Below, in pieces: positions 37,009-45,391 of a DNA stretch of 64,000 bases. Made by a program: the position numbers and the translations under genes. Under the pieces are notes generated by a model, which had not been told where the DNA came from, did no database searches, and saw only the letters and a list, made by a program, of their open reading frames with translations. How positions within the stretch are numbered: position 1 is the first letter of the stretch; every line of letters starts with the position of its first letter. Source of the DNA: Mesobacillus campisalis (GTDB lineage: Bacteria; Bacillota; Bacilli; Bacillales; Cytobacillaceae); contig NZ_LAYY01000016.1 in NCBI RefSeq assembly GCF_000986785.1, forward strand, positions 1-64,000, read 5' to 3'.

Positions 37009-37287
37009 AAAATGCTCCGCAAAGGAGGGGTTGTTTTCCATACACTCTTGGAATAAAAGGGAGATTCGTTGCATTCTTTGCTCCAATCGTTGTTCATCGG
37101 ATTGGAGAGGGTGGATGCCTAATTCCTCTTGAAGGGTCTCCAGAATTTTCAACTTAATGTTATGTGTTTTCCCTGTTTCCAGGTTGCTAAGATATCCTGG
37201 GGATACACCAATCTTGCGAGCAAATTCATTGAGAGTGTACCCTCTTTGTTCACGCAGGTTTCGAACCAAAGACCCAAAGCGAGACAC
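36964..37287 (-). CDS. XRE-family HTH regulator
   Basis: 107 residues. The N-terminal HTH_3 domain (about 6-60) is clear: LREQRGYTLNEFARKIGVSP then GYLSNLETGKT. The C-terminal half is helical and acidic (QRLEQRMQRISLLFQECMEN) and may dimerise. It reads opposite to the recombinase and looks intact; it may be a regulator of the element. Small XRE proteins of this kind often repress mobile-element genes, but the target is unknown. Confidence 0.82.
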   Translation of the reverse strand: MSRFGSLVRNLREQRGYTLNEFARKIGVSPGYLSNLETGKTHNIKLKILETLQEELGIHPLQSDEQRLEQRMQRISLLFQECMENNPSFAEHFLTQLEQSLELLKEA

Positions 37288-37394
37288 AGCTTCAACTCCT
37301 TGTGATTATTGTCGGAGGAAAAGCAGCAACTTTTCCTTCCCTGCTCACAGTATACGGCATCGAATTTTTGTTTATTCAAGCTGCGGATAAGGAT

Positions 37395-37705
37395 TTATTA
37401 AAATTGAATGTGAAGAGAGTAGTTAATGAGCCCAGAAAGGCGGATCAAAACAAAGTGAACGAAAACATATTTGCTGAACTGAGGAAATTGAACATGATGC
37501 TGGAGAGCTTGGGGAAGAATCCAGATAGTCTGGATACTAAGTTAAATTATATGATTTAAGATATAAAAGCGAACCAGTTAATGATGGAAAAACCATTAAT
37601 GCACATGTGACCGAGTACGCGGAAAACATCATTGAACATGTGATTGACGGATTTGAGGCACTAAATATGAGGATGGCCCATCTTGAAAAAAGTATCAACA
37701 GATGA
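37395..37705 (+). pseudogene. frameshifted coiled-coil small gene
   Basis: One frame gives NKVNENIFAELRKLNMMLES up to a stop at 37559. Shifting the frame near 37535 continues LRYKSEPVNDGKTINAHVTE and ends EALNMRMAHLEKSINR at 37705. Together they look like one coiled-coil protein broken by a single frameshift. A hairpin terminator follows. Similar in type to the broken gene at 38550-38821. The 5' limit is uncertain. Confidence 0.45.
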
Positions 37706-37733
37706 TAGTTCAATAATTGAGGAGAGCATCTTT

Positions 37734-37760
37734 AAGCCACAGAACTGTGGCTTTTGTTGT
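37734..37760 (+). terminator. terminator after the coiled-coil pseudogene
   Basis: Arms AAGCCACAG (37734-37742) and CTGTGGCTT (37745-37753), then TTG-TTG. Confidence 0.6.
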
Positions 37761-37934
37761 CAATACATTCTATAGAACAGAAGATTTCCCGCACTAAATA
37801 CCTTTTAAGTTTTGATACCACTATAAGGATGTTGGGAGGCAAAGGGTGTAAAACAGTTGATATTTCATAGCATTTTTGGAGATGAACTAAAACAATTGAG
37901 TACCCGAAAAAACACTGTGTAAAAGGTGGTTAAT

Positions 37935-38147
37935 ATGCACGTAACAATCACAATCCGATACTACTCCCCTGCGGGAACCGTAATGCAAAGCGGAACATTT
38001 CCGCTTCGGGGAAGGGCGCCTGAAAGTATTGCTTATGAATGGCTGCAACAAATCAAGCATCAAGTTCATTTTGACTCCTTAATAAGCGTGAGAATCAATG
38101 AAGATAACGATATTACTGATAAAGTGAAAGCGTTGGAAAGGTCTTAA
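37935..38147 (+). CDS. small hypothetical protein, 70 aa
   Basis: ATG 37935 has AAGGTGG six bases upstream; GTG 37926 is in frame but overlaps that site. The product (MHVTITIRYYSPAGTVMQSG ... NEDNDITDKVKALERS) has a ubiquitin-like or small beta-grasp look, with strands at the start and a helix (PESIAYEWLQQIKH). I do not recognise the family. It is the best-preserved small gene of this decayed zone. Confidence 0.6.
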   Translation: MHVTITIRYYSPAGTVMQSGTFPLRGRAPESIAYEWLQQIKHQVHFDSLISVRINEDNDITDKVKALERS

Positions 38148-38222
38148 CCTGAGAAATAAGCGTTTAGTGCTATAGGCACTTTCAATTAGCTGCTACCTGT
38201 AATAACCCGTAACAGTAATGGC

Positions 38223-38396
38223 TTACTTCTGGAAAGGGGCTGGGGAAACGGTTTGAACCTCGGAGTGATGAACCAGCTCCACCTTATATATCTCATTTTC
38301 CTTTTTAATTTCCCAGAAACCCGAATTGTACTTATGCAGAACACTGTAGAGACTGCCGTTGAATATAACGTACTCGTATTTCCTAATTAGTGTCAT
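38223..38396 (-). CDS. small hypothetical protein, 57 aa
   Basis: Minus-strand frame from ATG 38396 to TAA 38223, starting MTLIRKYEYVIFNGSLYSVL and ending YKVELVHHSEVQTVSPAPFQK. AAAGG lies about 10 nt upstream. The alternation of charged and hydrophobic residues suggests an all-beta fold. A decayed relative lies at about 39033-39180 (LYVVELVHKSDVQVV). Function unknown. Confidence 0.5.
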   Translation of the reverse strand: MTLIRKYEYVIFNGSLYSVLHKYNSGFWEIKKENEIYKVELVHHSEVQTVSPAPFQK

Positions 38397-38549
38397 TCCG
38401 TATCAACCTTTTGGGCGAATTCACGTTAAGTATACCGGATTTATGTGGCAACAACTGTGAATAGTTTAGTACAACGTAAAGACAAGAGAGGATTAAAGCA
38501 AGATCCGAAATCGCATTATAATACAGTAAAAATCGGAGGTAAGCGAAAC

Positions 38550-38821
38550 TTGGAAGAAACTTTGAAATTAATTGTCCATAAATTGAGAGAAATCAAAGAA
38601 GGACAGCAAGAACTTAAAAAAGATATTTCGGGTATTAAGATACTCTATCTAACTGTCTCGCCTTTTATTCTGAACACAATGAGAAACGTATAGATGTAAG
38701 GAGAGGTGAACTTGAAGACATATTAGAAGACCAACAAAGGGTCCTTAATACTTTAGCAGCTCGTTCTATTAAGCAGGAAAGTGAAATGGAATACCTTAAA
38801 CATATACTGAAAAATCGATAA
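38550..38821 (+). pseudogene. frameshifted coiled-coil small gene
   Basis: TTG 38550 has GGAGGT nine bases upstream. The first frame reads LEETLKLIVHKLREIKEGQQ and is lost near 38665. The next frame continues FYSEHNEKRIDVRRGELEDI and ends KQESEMEYLKHILKNR at 38821. The combined product would be a ~90-residue coiled coil. A terminator overlaps its stop. An in-frame GTG at 38445 opens the frame earlier but lacks a ribosome-binding site. Confidence 0.5.
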
Positions 38822-38847
38822 GGAGCAATATAAAGCTCCTTTTTTTC
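38821..38847 (+). terminator. terminator
   Basis: Arms AGGAGC (38821-38826) and GCTCCT (38835-38840), followed by a T-run (38841-38846). Confidence 0.75.
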
Positions 38848-39032
38848 TTGTTTGCCAGGCATGGCAACTATCTAGGTGGTGAATGTACAATGTGGGGATA
38901 CACATCGACAAAAACCAATAAGGAAGCGCAAGGTATTAACCGTTTTAGAATTTTTTTGTATAGGAATTAATGTAAATTTTTTTCTCCTACAACCGCGTGA
39001 TCAAAGGCACATACCTATTAATAATACAAAAA

Positions 39033-39180
39033 TTATTTAATCACTACTTGAACATCCGATTTATGAACTAGTTCGACAACATATAAATTGAATTTCCTCA
39101 AGGAATCCCATTTGTATTTCCACAATGAAATCAACAATCCCAAAAAAACCAAAAGGCGTATGTATTTGGACGGTGTCCAC
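39033..39180 (-). pseudogene. decayed relative of the 57-aa protein gene
   Basis: The minus strand reads LRKFNLYVVELVHKSDVQVV before a stop at 39033, matching the end of the 38223-38396 product (IYKVELVHHSEVQTV). The upstream part (VDTVQIHTPFGFFGIVDFIV) is in another frame. So a paralogue broken by at least one frameshift. The rest of 38848-39200 holds nothing else I can support. Confidence 0.4.
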
Positions 39181-39212
39181 TTCGATATATAGTTTAAACA
39201 CCAAAAACTGCA

Positions 39213-39276
39213 TTAGACTATGTTTGTAATCATGCCTATAATAATATAAAAAAGATGGAATAAAGCGATTACAAAC
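39213..39276 (+). promoter_or_regulatory. promoter of the hybrid kinase with flanking inverted repeat
   Basis: TTAGAC (39213-39218), an 18-base spacer and TATAAT (39237-39242) form a plausible sigma-A promoter. A perfect 10-bp inverted repeat flanks the -10 and start: GTTTGTAATC (39222-39231) and GATTACAAAC (39267-39276). The arms resemble half-sites of the LacI-type operator at 42745 (TTTGTAA / GATTACA), so repression by the same protein through two half-sites is possible. Confidence 0.45.
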
Positions 39277-39312
39277 TAGTATTATACAGCTAAGCTGTAA
39301 GGAGCGGAATGA

Positions 39313-41850
39313 ATGAAGGGTTCAAAGTATATTTCACAATCAGGCTTCCATGATACCGGCATGATTTTTAAATATGTATGGACGGGGAATGAGTTCCTGC
39401 ATACTTTTTATGAAGGAGATTTGCTCTATAAGCTGGGCTTTTCTCCGGATGAAGTGATTGGGAAAACTCTAAAAGAATTGCATCATGATGATTATGACAC
39501 TTTCAGCCTGCTGGAAAGGTACTATATGCAAGCCTGGGAAGGCCAGTATGTTGAATATGAAGGAGAGTATAGGGGCATCCAGTATATCACTTATTTAAGG
39601 CCCATTTCACAAGGCGAGAAAATAACTGAAGTGGTGGGAACATGCATAGACATTACCGCCAGGAAAGAACAAGAAGCTGCCTTGACCCAAGCGAAGGAAG
39701 AGGCTGAAAAAGCGAACGCAGCCAAGTCGGAATTTCTCTCGAAAATGAGCCACGAACTCCGTACCCCCCTGAACGGGATACTTGGCTTTGCCCAGCTGCT
39801 GGAAATGGACCAATCCTTGAATTTCGAACAGCGTGATTTCGTTCAAGAAATTCTAAATGGAGGAAATCATTTACTAGATTTAATCAATGACATTTTGGAT
39901 CTCTCGAGAATTGAAAGCGGCAAGCTAAAAGTCACAGTCGAAGAAGTTCATCTTTCCGCGGTTTTACAAGAATCCATTAATATCATCCAGCCGCTGGCCA
40001 AAAGGAACAACATAACAATCCATCAGAACCTGGATGAATATAAAAACACCAAGGTCCTTGCCGATCACACCCGGTTGAAGCAAGTATTGCTGAACCTTCT
40101 CGAAAATGCCATAAAATATAATCATGAATTTGGCCATGTAACTGTTTACTCCCGATTGGAAGAAAACGCACAATTTATCCATGTTGCCGATACTGGGACA
40201 GGTCTTTCTGAAGAGGAGTATGCCAAAGTATGGGTTCCCTTTTACCGAATAGAAGGCACCGATGAAGAAGGAACAGGAATTGGCTTGTCACTGGTAAAAC
40301 AGCTCGTTCAGCTAATGGACGGCACAATTGGTGTTAGGAGCGAGAAAGGGAAGGGAAGCGACTTCTTTTTCAGCCTGCCTCTTTCTAGGGAATCCAAGGC
40401 AGCCATTCGCTGGATTCCACAGGCAAACCTGCCACCGGCAAATGAGCATAAGGCAGACCATTATCGTTTATTGTACATTGAAGACAATGAAGCAAATCAG
40501 CAGCTGGTCAAGAATATCTTAAAAACCGAACCAGAATTTACTCTTTTATCCGCGAGAACCGGTAAAGATGGCTTGGACCTGGCTGCTGCAGACGAAGCTG
40601 ATTTAATCCTGCTCGATCTCAGCCTTCCCGATATGAGTGGGTATGAAGTGTTTACCGCTTTGAAAAAGGATGATAAAACGAAGAACAGTGCTATAATCGC
40701 GGTGAGCGCAAATGCGATGCCAGCGGATATCCGAAGAACGCTTGGATTAGGGTTCGATAACTATGTAACAAAACCCATTCATGTAAAAGAGTTCATCGCC
40801 ACGATCCGGGAGACACTCAATAATACGTTTATTCAAAACATCCCCACCCATAAAATTCTGAGTACGGGACCATATGGAGAGCAGGCCGTCTCAGCAAAGA
40901 CACTTCAATTGACCTTTGAGGAAGTGAAAAGAATCAAGGAGAAAAAACCCAAGGCTGTTATTTCCATGCATTACGCTGTAAGCGATTGGTCCAGGTCACA
41001 GTTGGAAGGGGTCAAGTCCACCTTTGAAAAAATGGGAATTGAAGTTGTCGCTGTGAAAAATGCTCATTTTAACTGGAAAAAACAAGTGGAAGATATCGAA
41101 GCCCTGTTGGCCCTTAAGCCGGATATTCTCGTAAGTATTCCGGTTGATCCGGTAAAAACAGCGGACATTTATCAAAAAGCAGTTCAAGCTGGCGTCAGGC
41201 TGGTATTTATGGAAAATATCCCAATGGGGTTCCGTCATGGAAGGGATTATGTCAGTGTCGTATCTGCCGATAATTATGGCAATGGTGCAGAGGCTGCCCA
41301 TATCATGGCTGAAAAATTGGGAGGAAAAGGCAAAATAGGGGCGATTTATCATGAAGCGGACTTTTTTGCAACTGCTCAAAGAATGGAAGCCTTTGAGGAA
41401 ACGATAAACACACAGTATCCAGAGGTCAAAATCATTGTCCGGCGCGGAATCCGCGGTCCGCATGAGGGAGAAAAAGCCGCACGGGAGATCCTGGCGGAGC
41501 ATCCTGCCCTGGACGGCTTGTTTGTCGTTTGGGACGTTCCTGCCGAGGGAGCACTTGCCGCGGCAAGGGAAGCTGAAAAACATGATTTGGTCATTACAAC
41601 AATCGACCTGGGAATCAATGTGGCGCTGGAAATAGCACAAGATGGTCTTATTAAAGGAGCAGGTGCCCAGCTTCCCTATCAACAGGGAGTGGCTGAAGCC
41701 ATCCTGGCAGGTTATGCCGTGCTTGATAAATCTACACCTCCTTATGTAGCGGTGCCTGCGCTTAAAGTAAAGAGAGAAAACCTGCTTGAAGCCTGGAAGC
41801 TCGTTTATAACCAGGATGCTCCTTATATCATTCAAAGTGCAAGACAATAA
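39313..41850 (+). CDS. soluble hybrid histidine kinase fused to a sugar-binding-protein domain
   Basis: 845 residues with no signal peptide or membrane span, so cytoplasmic. Domains: PAS (about 15-117, ending GTCIDITARK), short coiled coil, HisKA with H147 (KMSHELRTPLNGILGF), HATPase (N265 in NLLENAIKYN, DTGTGLS, GTGIGLSLV), receiver (about 385-502; E390/D391, phospho-Asp D435, K487), then a full periplasmic-binding-protein-type domain (about 513-845). The last domain aligns without gaps to the lipoprotein at 49461-50627 (about 63% identity by hand over 333 residues; shared blocks DYVSVVSADNYGNG and FVVWDVPAEGALAAAR). Known sensor kinases use such domains outside the cell at the N-terminus; here it is inside and C-terminal. 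Likely senses the imported sugar and signals to the LytTR regulator 23 nt downstream (inference). Confidence 0.93.
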   Translation: MKGSKYISQSGFHDTGMIFKYVWTGNEFLHTFYEGDLLYKLGFSPDEVIGKTLKELHHDDYDTFSLLERYYMQAWEGQYVEYEGEYRGIQYITYLRPISQGEKITEVVGTCIDITARKEQEAALTQAKEEAEKANAAKSEFLSKMSHELRTPLNGILGFAQLLEMDQSLNFEQRDFVQEILNGGNHLLDLINDILDLSRIESGKLKVTVEEVHLSAVLQESINIIQPLAKRNNITIHQNLDEYKNTKVLADHTRLKQVLLNLLENAIKYNHEFGHVTVYSRLEENAQFIHVADTGTGLSEEEYAKVWVPFYRIEGTDEEGTGIGLSLVKQLVQLMDGTIGVRSEKGKGSDFFFSLPLSRESKAAIRWIPQANLPPANEHKADHYRLLYIEDNEANQQLVKNILKTEPEFTLLSARTGKDGLDLAAADEADLILLDLSLPDMSGYEVFTALKKDDKTKNSAIIAVSANAMPADIRRTLGLGFDNYVTKPIHVKEFIATIRETLNNTFIQNIPTHKILSTGPYGEQAVSAKTLQLTFEEVKRIKEKKPKAVISMHYAVSDWSRSQLEGVKSTFEKMGIEVVAVKNAHFNWKKQVEDIEALLALKPDILVSIPVDPVKTADIYQKAVQAGVRLVFMENIPMGFRHGRDYVSVVSADNYGNGAEAAHIMAEKLGGKGKIGAIYHEADFFATAQRMEAFEETINTQYPEVKIIVRRGIRGPHEGEKAAREILAEHPALDGLFVVWDVPAEGALAAAREAEKHDLVITTIDLGINVALEIAQDGLIKGAGAQLPYQQGVAEAILAGYAVLDKSTPPYVAVPALKVKRENLLEAWKLVYNQDAPYIIQSARQ

Positions 41851-41873
41851 ACAGATGGAATTGGGGGATTGGG

Positions 41874-42590
41874 ATGAAAGTGCTTATTGCAGAAGACGAT
41901 GCGGCTTCGAGGAAAATATTGAAGCACATGATTAAGCATCTTGCCGAGTTTCAGGTTGTCGGGGAAGCGAAAACCGGGGAGGAACTGATCCATAAAGTAA
42001 TGAGCGAAAAGCCAGATATCGCATTGGTTGATATTAATATGCCGCTATTGAATGGCATGGAGGCGGTGAAGTCTTGTAAAATCATTCACCCTTCCATCCA
42101 GGTCGTATTCATTACTGGTCATGATGAATTTGCCCTGGAGGCTTTTGGAGTAAATGCAATCGATTACATCCTGAAACCAATCCAAAGGGAAAGGCTTTAT
42201 ACCGCTTTAGGACGCGCAGCAGCCCTCGCCCGGCAAAACACTTCGGCTGCACCCGCTCCAGTGGTTACAAAAGATTTGATGATCAAGCAATATAACAACT
42301 ATTCCTTTATTTCAATGGACGATATTATTTTTATTGAAAGAGCAGACCGAAAGTCGGTCATTCACACAACCGATAAAAGAATAGAACTTAATGAAGCGTT
42401 AACTAACCTTGAGGAGCTCCTCGACTCCCGTTTTGTGGCCTCCCACCGCTCTTATATCATCAACCTGCAGTACCTGGTTCGAATTGAAGCATATGGACAA
42501 AGCTATAAAGCCCACTTTAAAAATTACAGTGAGACAGCAAGAGTATCGAAGCACAAGTTACCAGAATTACAGAAATCCAAATCTTTATAG
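41874..42590 (+). CDS. LytTR-family response regulator
   Basis: 238 residues: receiver domain 1-115 (acidic pair E7-D8-D9, phospho-Asp D53 in LVDINMPLLNG, K101 in YILKPIQ) and a LytTR DNA-binding domain at about 132-235 (SFISMDDIIFIERADRKSVI; FVASHRSYIINLQYLVRIE). It lies 23 nt after the hybrid kinase and is its natural partner. The kinase also has its own receiver, so either a phosphorelay or a competing sink. LytTR proteins bind paired direct repeats; the target is probably in this locus. Confidence 0.92.
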   Translation: MKVLIAEDDAASRKILKHMIKHLAEFQVVGEAKTGEELIHKVMSEKPDIALVDINMPLLNGMEAVKSCKIIHPSIQVVFITGHDEFALEAFGVNAIDYILKPIQRERLYTALGRAAALARQNTSAAPAPVVTKDLMIKQYNNYSFISMDDIIFIERADRKSVIHTTDKRIELNEALTNLEELLDSRFVASHRSYIINLQYLVRIEAYGQSYKAHFKNYSETARVSKHKLPELQKSKSL

Positions 42591-42599
42591 TAAGAATCC

Positions 42600-42629
42600 A
42601 TCCAGTAATGTAAAATTACTGGATTTTTA
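42600..42629 (+). terminator. terminator of the kinase-regulator operon
   Basis: Arms ATCCAGTAAT (42600-42609) and ATTACTGGAT (42615-42624), followed by TTTT. It separates the two-component pair from lacI. Confidence 0.85.
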
Positions 42630-42744
42630 TTATTTTTGAAAAAAGTGATTTTTTTGTTTAATAGGAATGCAGGCCGGACCGAATGGAATAGGAGCGCGTT
42701 CAAATGGTCGATATCTATGTCTGAAAGCGGTTTTACAACAACTT

Positions 42745-42758
42745 TGTAAACGATTACA
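42745..42758. promoter_or_regulatory. LacI-type operator upstream of the lacI-family gene
   Basis: TGTAAACGATTACA is a near-perfect dyad with a central CG, the shape bound by LacI-family proteins. It also fits the CcpA cre pattern in full (TTGTAAACGATTACA), so either protein could bind. A second overlapping dyad, TTTACAA-N5-TTGTAAA (42732-42750), and a cre-like TGAAAGCGGTTTTA (42722-42735) lie beside it. Confidence 0.65.
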
Positions 42759-42796
42759 CTTCGGTTATAGCAACAGGAAAGGAAAAGAAAATAGAG

Positions 42797-43816
42797 ATGG
42801 TTGGGATTGTGGACGTAGCAAAGAAGGCCAATGTTTCGACTGCCACGGTTTCAAGGGTGCTGAGCAGGCCAGAAGCGGTAGCAGAAAAAACAGCACAAAA
42901 AGTGTTAAAGGCGATTGAAGTATTGAATTACCAGCCCAATGTATTGGCGCGCCAGCTGAGAAGGCTTGAAACCAAAACAATCCTTGTCGTGGTGCCTGAC
43001 ATAACAAATCCCTTTTTTTCTAAAGTTTTAAGGGGAATCGAGTCTGTGGCTGTTGCGAAGGGATACCAGGTTCTTCTGGGAGATACCGGTAATGATGTGG
43101 ATCGTGAGAGCAGTTATCTGAACATCCTGCAGCAGAAAAAAGCAGACGGGATGGTGCTGTTAACCGCAAGAATGGAGCCTCGTGCTGTGGAAGAAATTGC
43201 GCGGGAATTCCCGGTAGTCCTTGCCTGTGAATATATTGAAGGGTCTAGCCTTCCTACCGTATCCATTGATAATATCAGCGGCGCCCGAAGAGCAACCGAA
43301 TATTTAATTGGTCTGGGCCACCAGCGGATAGGCTGTATAAGCGGTCCCCTGGATGTGGTTTTGAGCAAGGACCGCCTTAAGGGATTTTATCAGGCAATGG
43401 CCAGGAACAGTATCACTGTGGAACCTGTTTTGGTCCAGGAGGGCAATTTTACATTTGAAAGCGGCTTTAACCTCATGATGAAGTTCTTTGCCCTGAATAA
43501 GCTTCCAACTGCAGTTTTTGCTGCCAATGATGAGATGGCCATCGGGGCGATTAAAGCAATCAAATCAAAGGGGCTAAATGTTCCCGAAGATGTGTCAGTG
43601 ATCGGCTTTGATGATTTAAAGTTCTCAGCTATTTTTGAGCCAAGCCTGACCACCATTGCCCAGCCTGCTTTCAAAATTGGGGAAACCGCAATGGAGCTCT
43701 TAATGAAACTGATCAATAAAGAAGAAGTGATGCAGGAACAGATCATTTTGGAAGATACATTGATTGAAAGAGAATCCTCAGCAAGGCTGGGAAAAAATTT
43801 TTCTCACGGAATGTAA
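42797..43816 (+). CDS. LacI-family transcriptional regulator
   Basis: 339 residues. The N-terminal HTH (GIVDVAKKANVSTATVSRVL, 3-22) and hinge (VLNYQPNVLARQLRR) are canonical, and the rest is a sugar-binding regulatory domain of the same fold as the transport binding protein (VVPDITNPFFSKVLRGIE; GDTGNDVDRESSYL; AVFAANDEMAIGAIKA). It should repress itself and the downstream transport/catabolic operon until a sugar or sugar phosphate binds. An operator-like site lies upstream, and a second overlaps its own stop codon. Confidence 0.92.
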   Translation: MVGIVDVAKKANVSTATVSRVLSRPEAVAEKTAQKVLKAIEVLNYQPNVLARQLRRLETKTILVVVPDITNPFFSKVLRGIESVAVAKGYQVLLGDTGNDVDRESSYLNILQQKKADGMVLLTARMEPRAVEEIAREFPVVLACEYIEGSSLPTVSIDNISGARRATEYLIGLGHQRIGCISGPLDVVLSKDRLKGFYQAMARNSITVEPVLVQEGNFTFESGFNLMMKFFALNKLPTAVFAANDEMAIGAIKAIKSKGLNVPEDVSVIGFDDLKFSAIFEPSLTTIAQPAFKIGETAMELLMKLINKEEVMQEQIILEDTLIERESSARLGKNFSHGM

Positions 43817-43825
43817 ACCATTACA
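43812..43825. promoter_or_regulatory. second LacI-type operator before the ABC/catabolic operon
   Basis: TGTAAACCATTACA differs from the 42745 site by one base (CC instead of CG). It overlaps the lacI-family stop codon and lies about 70 bp before the ABC ATPase start. The CC centre does not fit cre, which favours the local LacI protein over CcpA. Confidence 0.6.
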
Positions 43826-43894
43826 ACCCGAGAGGCAATAGGGAGAATCAAAGCAATCAGTACAGCCTAATAAGAAAAAAAGAAGGTGAATGTA

Positions 43895-45391
43895 ATGGAA
43901 CAGCCTATCCTGGAAATGAAAAAAATATCCAAGGCATTTAACGGAATTACCGTGTTGGACAACGTTGATTTCTCTGTGAAAAAAGGTGAGGTTCACGCGC
44001 TGATGGGCGGGAATGGCGCAGGAAAATCGACGCTGATGAAAATTCTTACCGGCGTTTATACCGCGGACAGCGGCGACATTTTGATCGAAGGAAAACCAGT
44101 AAATATCAGAAACTATGAAGAAGCCCAGCAAAACAATATCTCGATGATATTCCAGGAATTCAGTTTAATCCCAACTCTCACGGTAGCGCAAAACATCTAT
44201 CTCACCCGTGAAAAGAAAACATCCATCGGCTTGCTAGATGACCAGGATTGCGAGAAGAAAACCGAAAAACTGCTGGAAGAATTAGGCGTAGACATCAAAC
44301 CTGATGATATTGTGCAAAATCTGGGAGTCGGCTATTGGCAGATGACCGAAATCGCCAAGGCACTTTCACAGAAAGCGAAAATCCTGATTATGGATGAACC
44401 AACTTCTTCCTTAACCAAGACGGAAACAGAAGTCCTGTTTAGTTTTATCAACAAATTGAAAGCAAAAGGTTACTCCATCATTTATATCTCTCACAGGATG
44501 GATGAAATATTTGAAATATGTGACAGAATCACGATTTTGCGCGATGGGCGGTATATAACGACAGAAACCTGCAGTGATACAGATCTTGATAAGGTCATCC
44601 AGCATATTGTCGGAATGGAATTTGACCAGGCGTTCGAATGGAAGGAGCGTCCATACGCAACAGATGTACCGCCAATTTTTGAGGTGAAAAACCTGAACGC
44701 TGGAAAAGTCCGGAATATTAATTTGACCATCCAGCCGGGCGAAATTGTCGGCATAGCCGGACTGATGGGAAGCGGCAGGACCGAATTGCTTCGGAGCCTT
44801 TTTGGGATTGACCACATTGACAGCGGCGAAATCCTCGTGAACGGACAGCAGAAAAAAATCAAGGAGCCCAGGAATGCGATCGACGCAGGTCTTGCGCTGA
44901 TTCCGGAGGACCGCCGCATGCAAGGGCTGGTCTTGGAGCACAGTGTGAAGGATAACCTCATACTTCCAATTCTATCAAAGCTGAAAAAAGGGACTTTTAC
45001 TGATAATAAAAAAGCGAATGAGGTCAGCAAAGAGCTGGTGCAAAAGCTGAACATCAAAACCGACAATATTTTTAAACAGGCAAGGCTGTTGTCAGGCGGG
45101 AACCAGCAAAAAATCGTCCTGGCCAAATGGCTGGCCAATGACCCAACGGTGCTGATGCTCGATGAGCCAACGATCGGCGTCGATATAGGGGCAAAAACAG
45201 AAATTGTCGAAATCATTCGTGCGATGGCTGAAAGCGGAAAAGCGGTATTGGTTGTTTCATCGGAACTGCCGGAGCTGCTTGCGCTTAGTGATCGTGTAAT
45301 CGTCATGCATGATGGCAGCATCAAAAAGGAAATGCAGCGCAGGGAGATTAAAACAGAGGAGGAACTACAATATGCAATCCAAGGTTTCTAG
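43895..45391 (+). CDS. sugar ABC transporter ATPase (RbsA/MglA type)
   Basis: 498 residues from ATG 43895 (AGAAGGTGA upstream). Two nucleotide-binding halves. NBD1 has Walker A GGNGAGKST (38-46), a degenerate signature (LGVGYWQMTEIAKAL) and Walker B ILIMDEPTSSL. NBD2 has the degenerate Walker A GLMGSGRTELL, signature LSGGNQQKIVLAKWLA and VLMLDEPTIGVDIGAK. This layout is that of ribose/galactose-type importers. It works with the permease gene (20-nt overlap) and the lipoprotein at 49461. Confidence 0.94.
   Translation: MEQPILEMKKISKAFNGITVLDNVDFSVKKGEVHALMGGNGAGKSTLMKILTGVYTADSGDILIEGKPVNIRNYEEAQQNNISMIFQEFSLIPTLTVAQNIYLTREKKTSIGLLDDQDCEKKTEKLLEELGVDIKPDDIVQNLGVGYWQMTEIAKALSQKAKILIMDEPTSSLTKTETEVLFSFINKLKAKGYSIIYISHRMDEIFEICDRITILRDGRYITTETCSDTDLDKVIQHIVGMEFDQAFEWKERPYATDVPPIFEVKNLNAGKVRNINLTIQPGEIVGIAGLMGSGRTELLRSLFGIDHIDSGEILVNGQQKKIKEPRNAIDAGLALIPEDRRMQGLVLEHSVKDNLILPILSKLKKGTFTDNKKANEVSKELVQKLNIKTDNIFKQARLLSGGNQQKIVLAKWLANDPTVLMLDEPTIGVDIGAKTEIVEIIRAMAESGKAVLVVSSELPELLALSDRVIVMHDGSIKKEMQRREIKTEEELQYAIQGF

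Noticed and set aside
40996-41847. Long open frame (283 codons) antisense to the binding domain of the hybrid kinase
   Set aside because: It is a shadow of the GC-richer coding strand; no ribosome-binding site and no protein-like motifs.
44491-45324. 277-codon frame antisense to the ABC ATPase
   Set aside because: Serine-rich low-complexity translation typical of a complement frame; the sense gene is certain.
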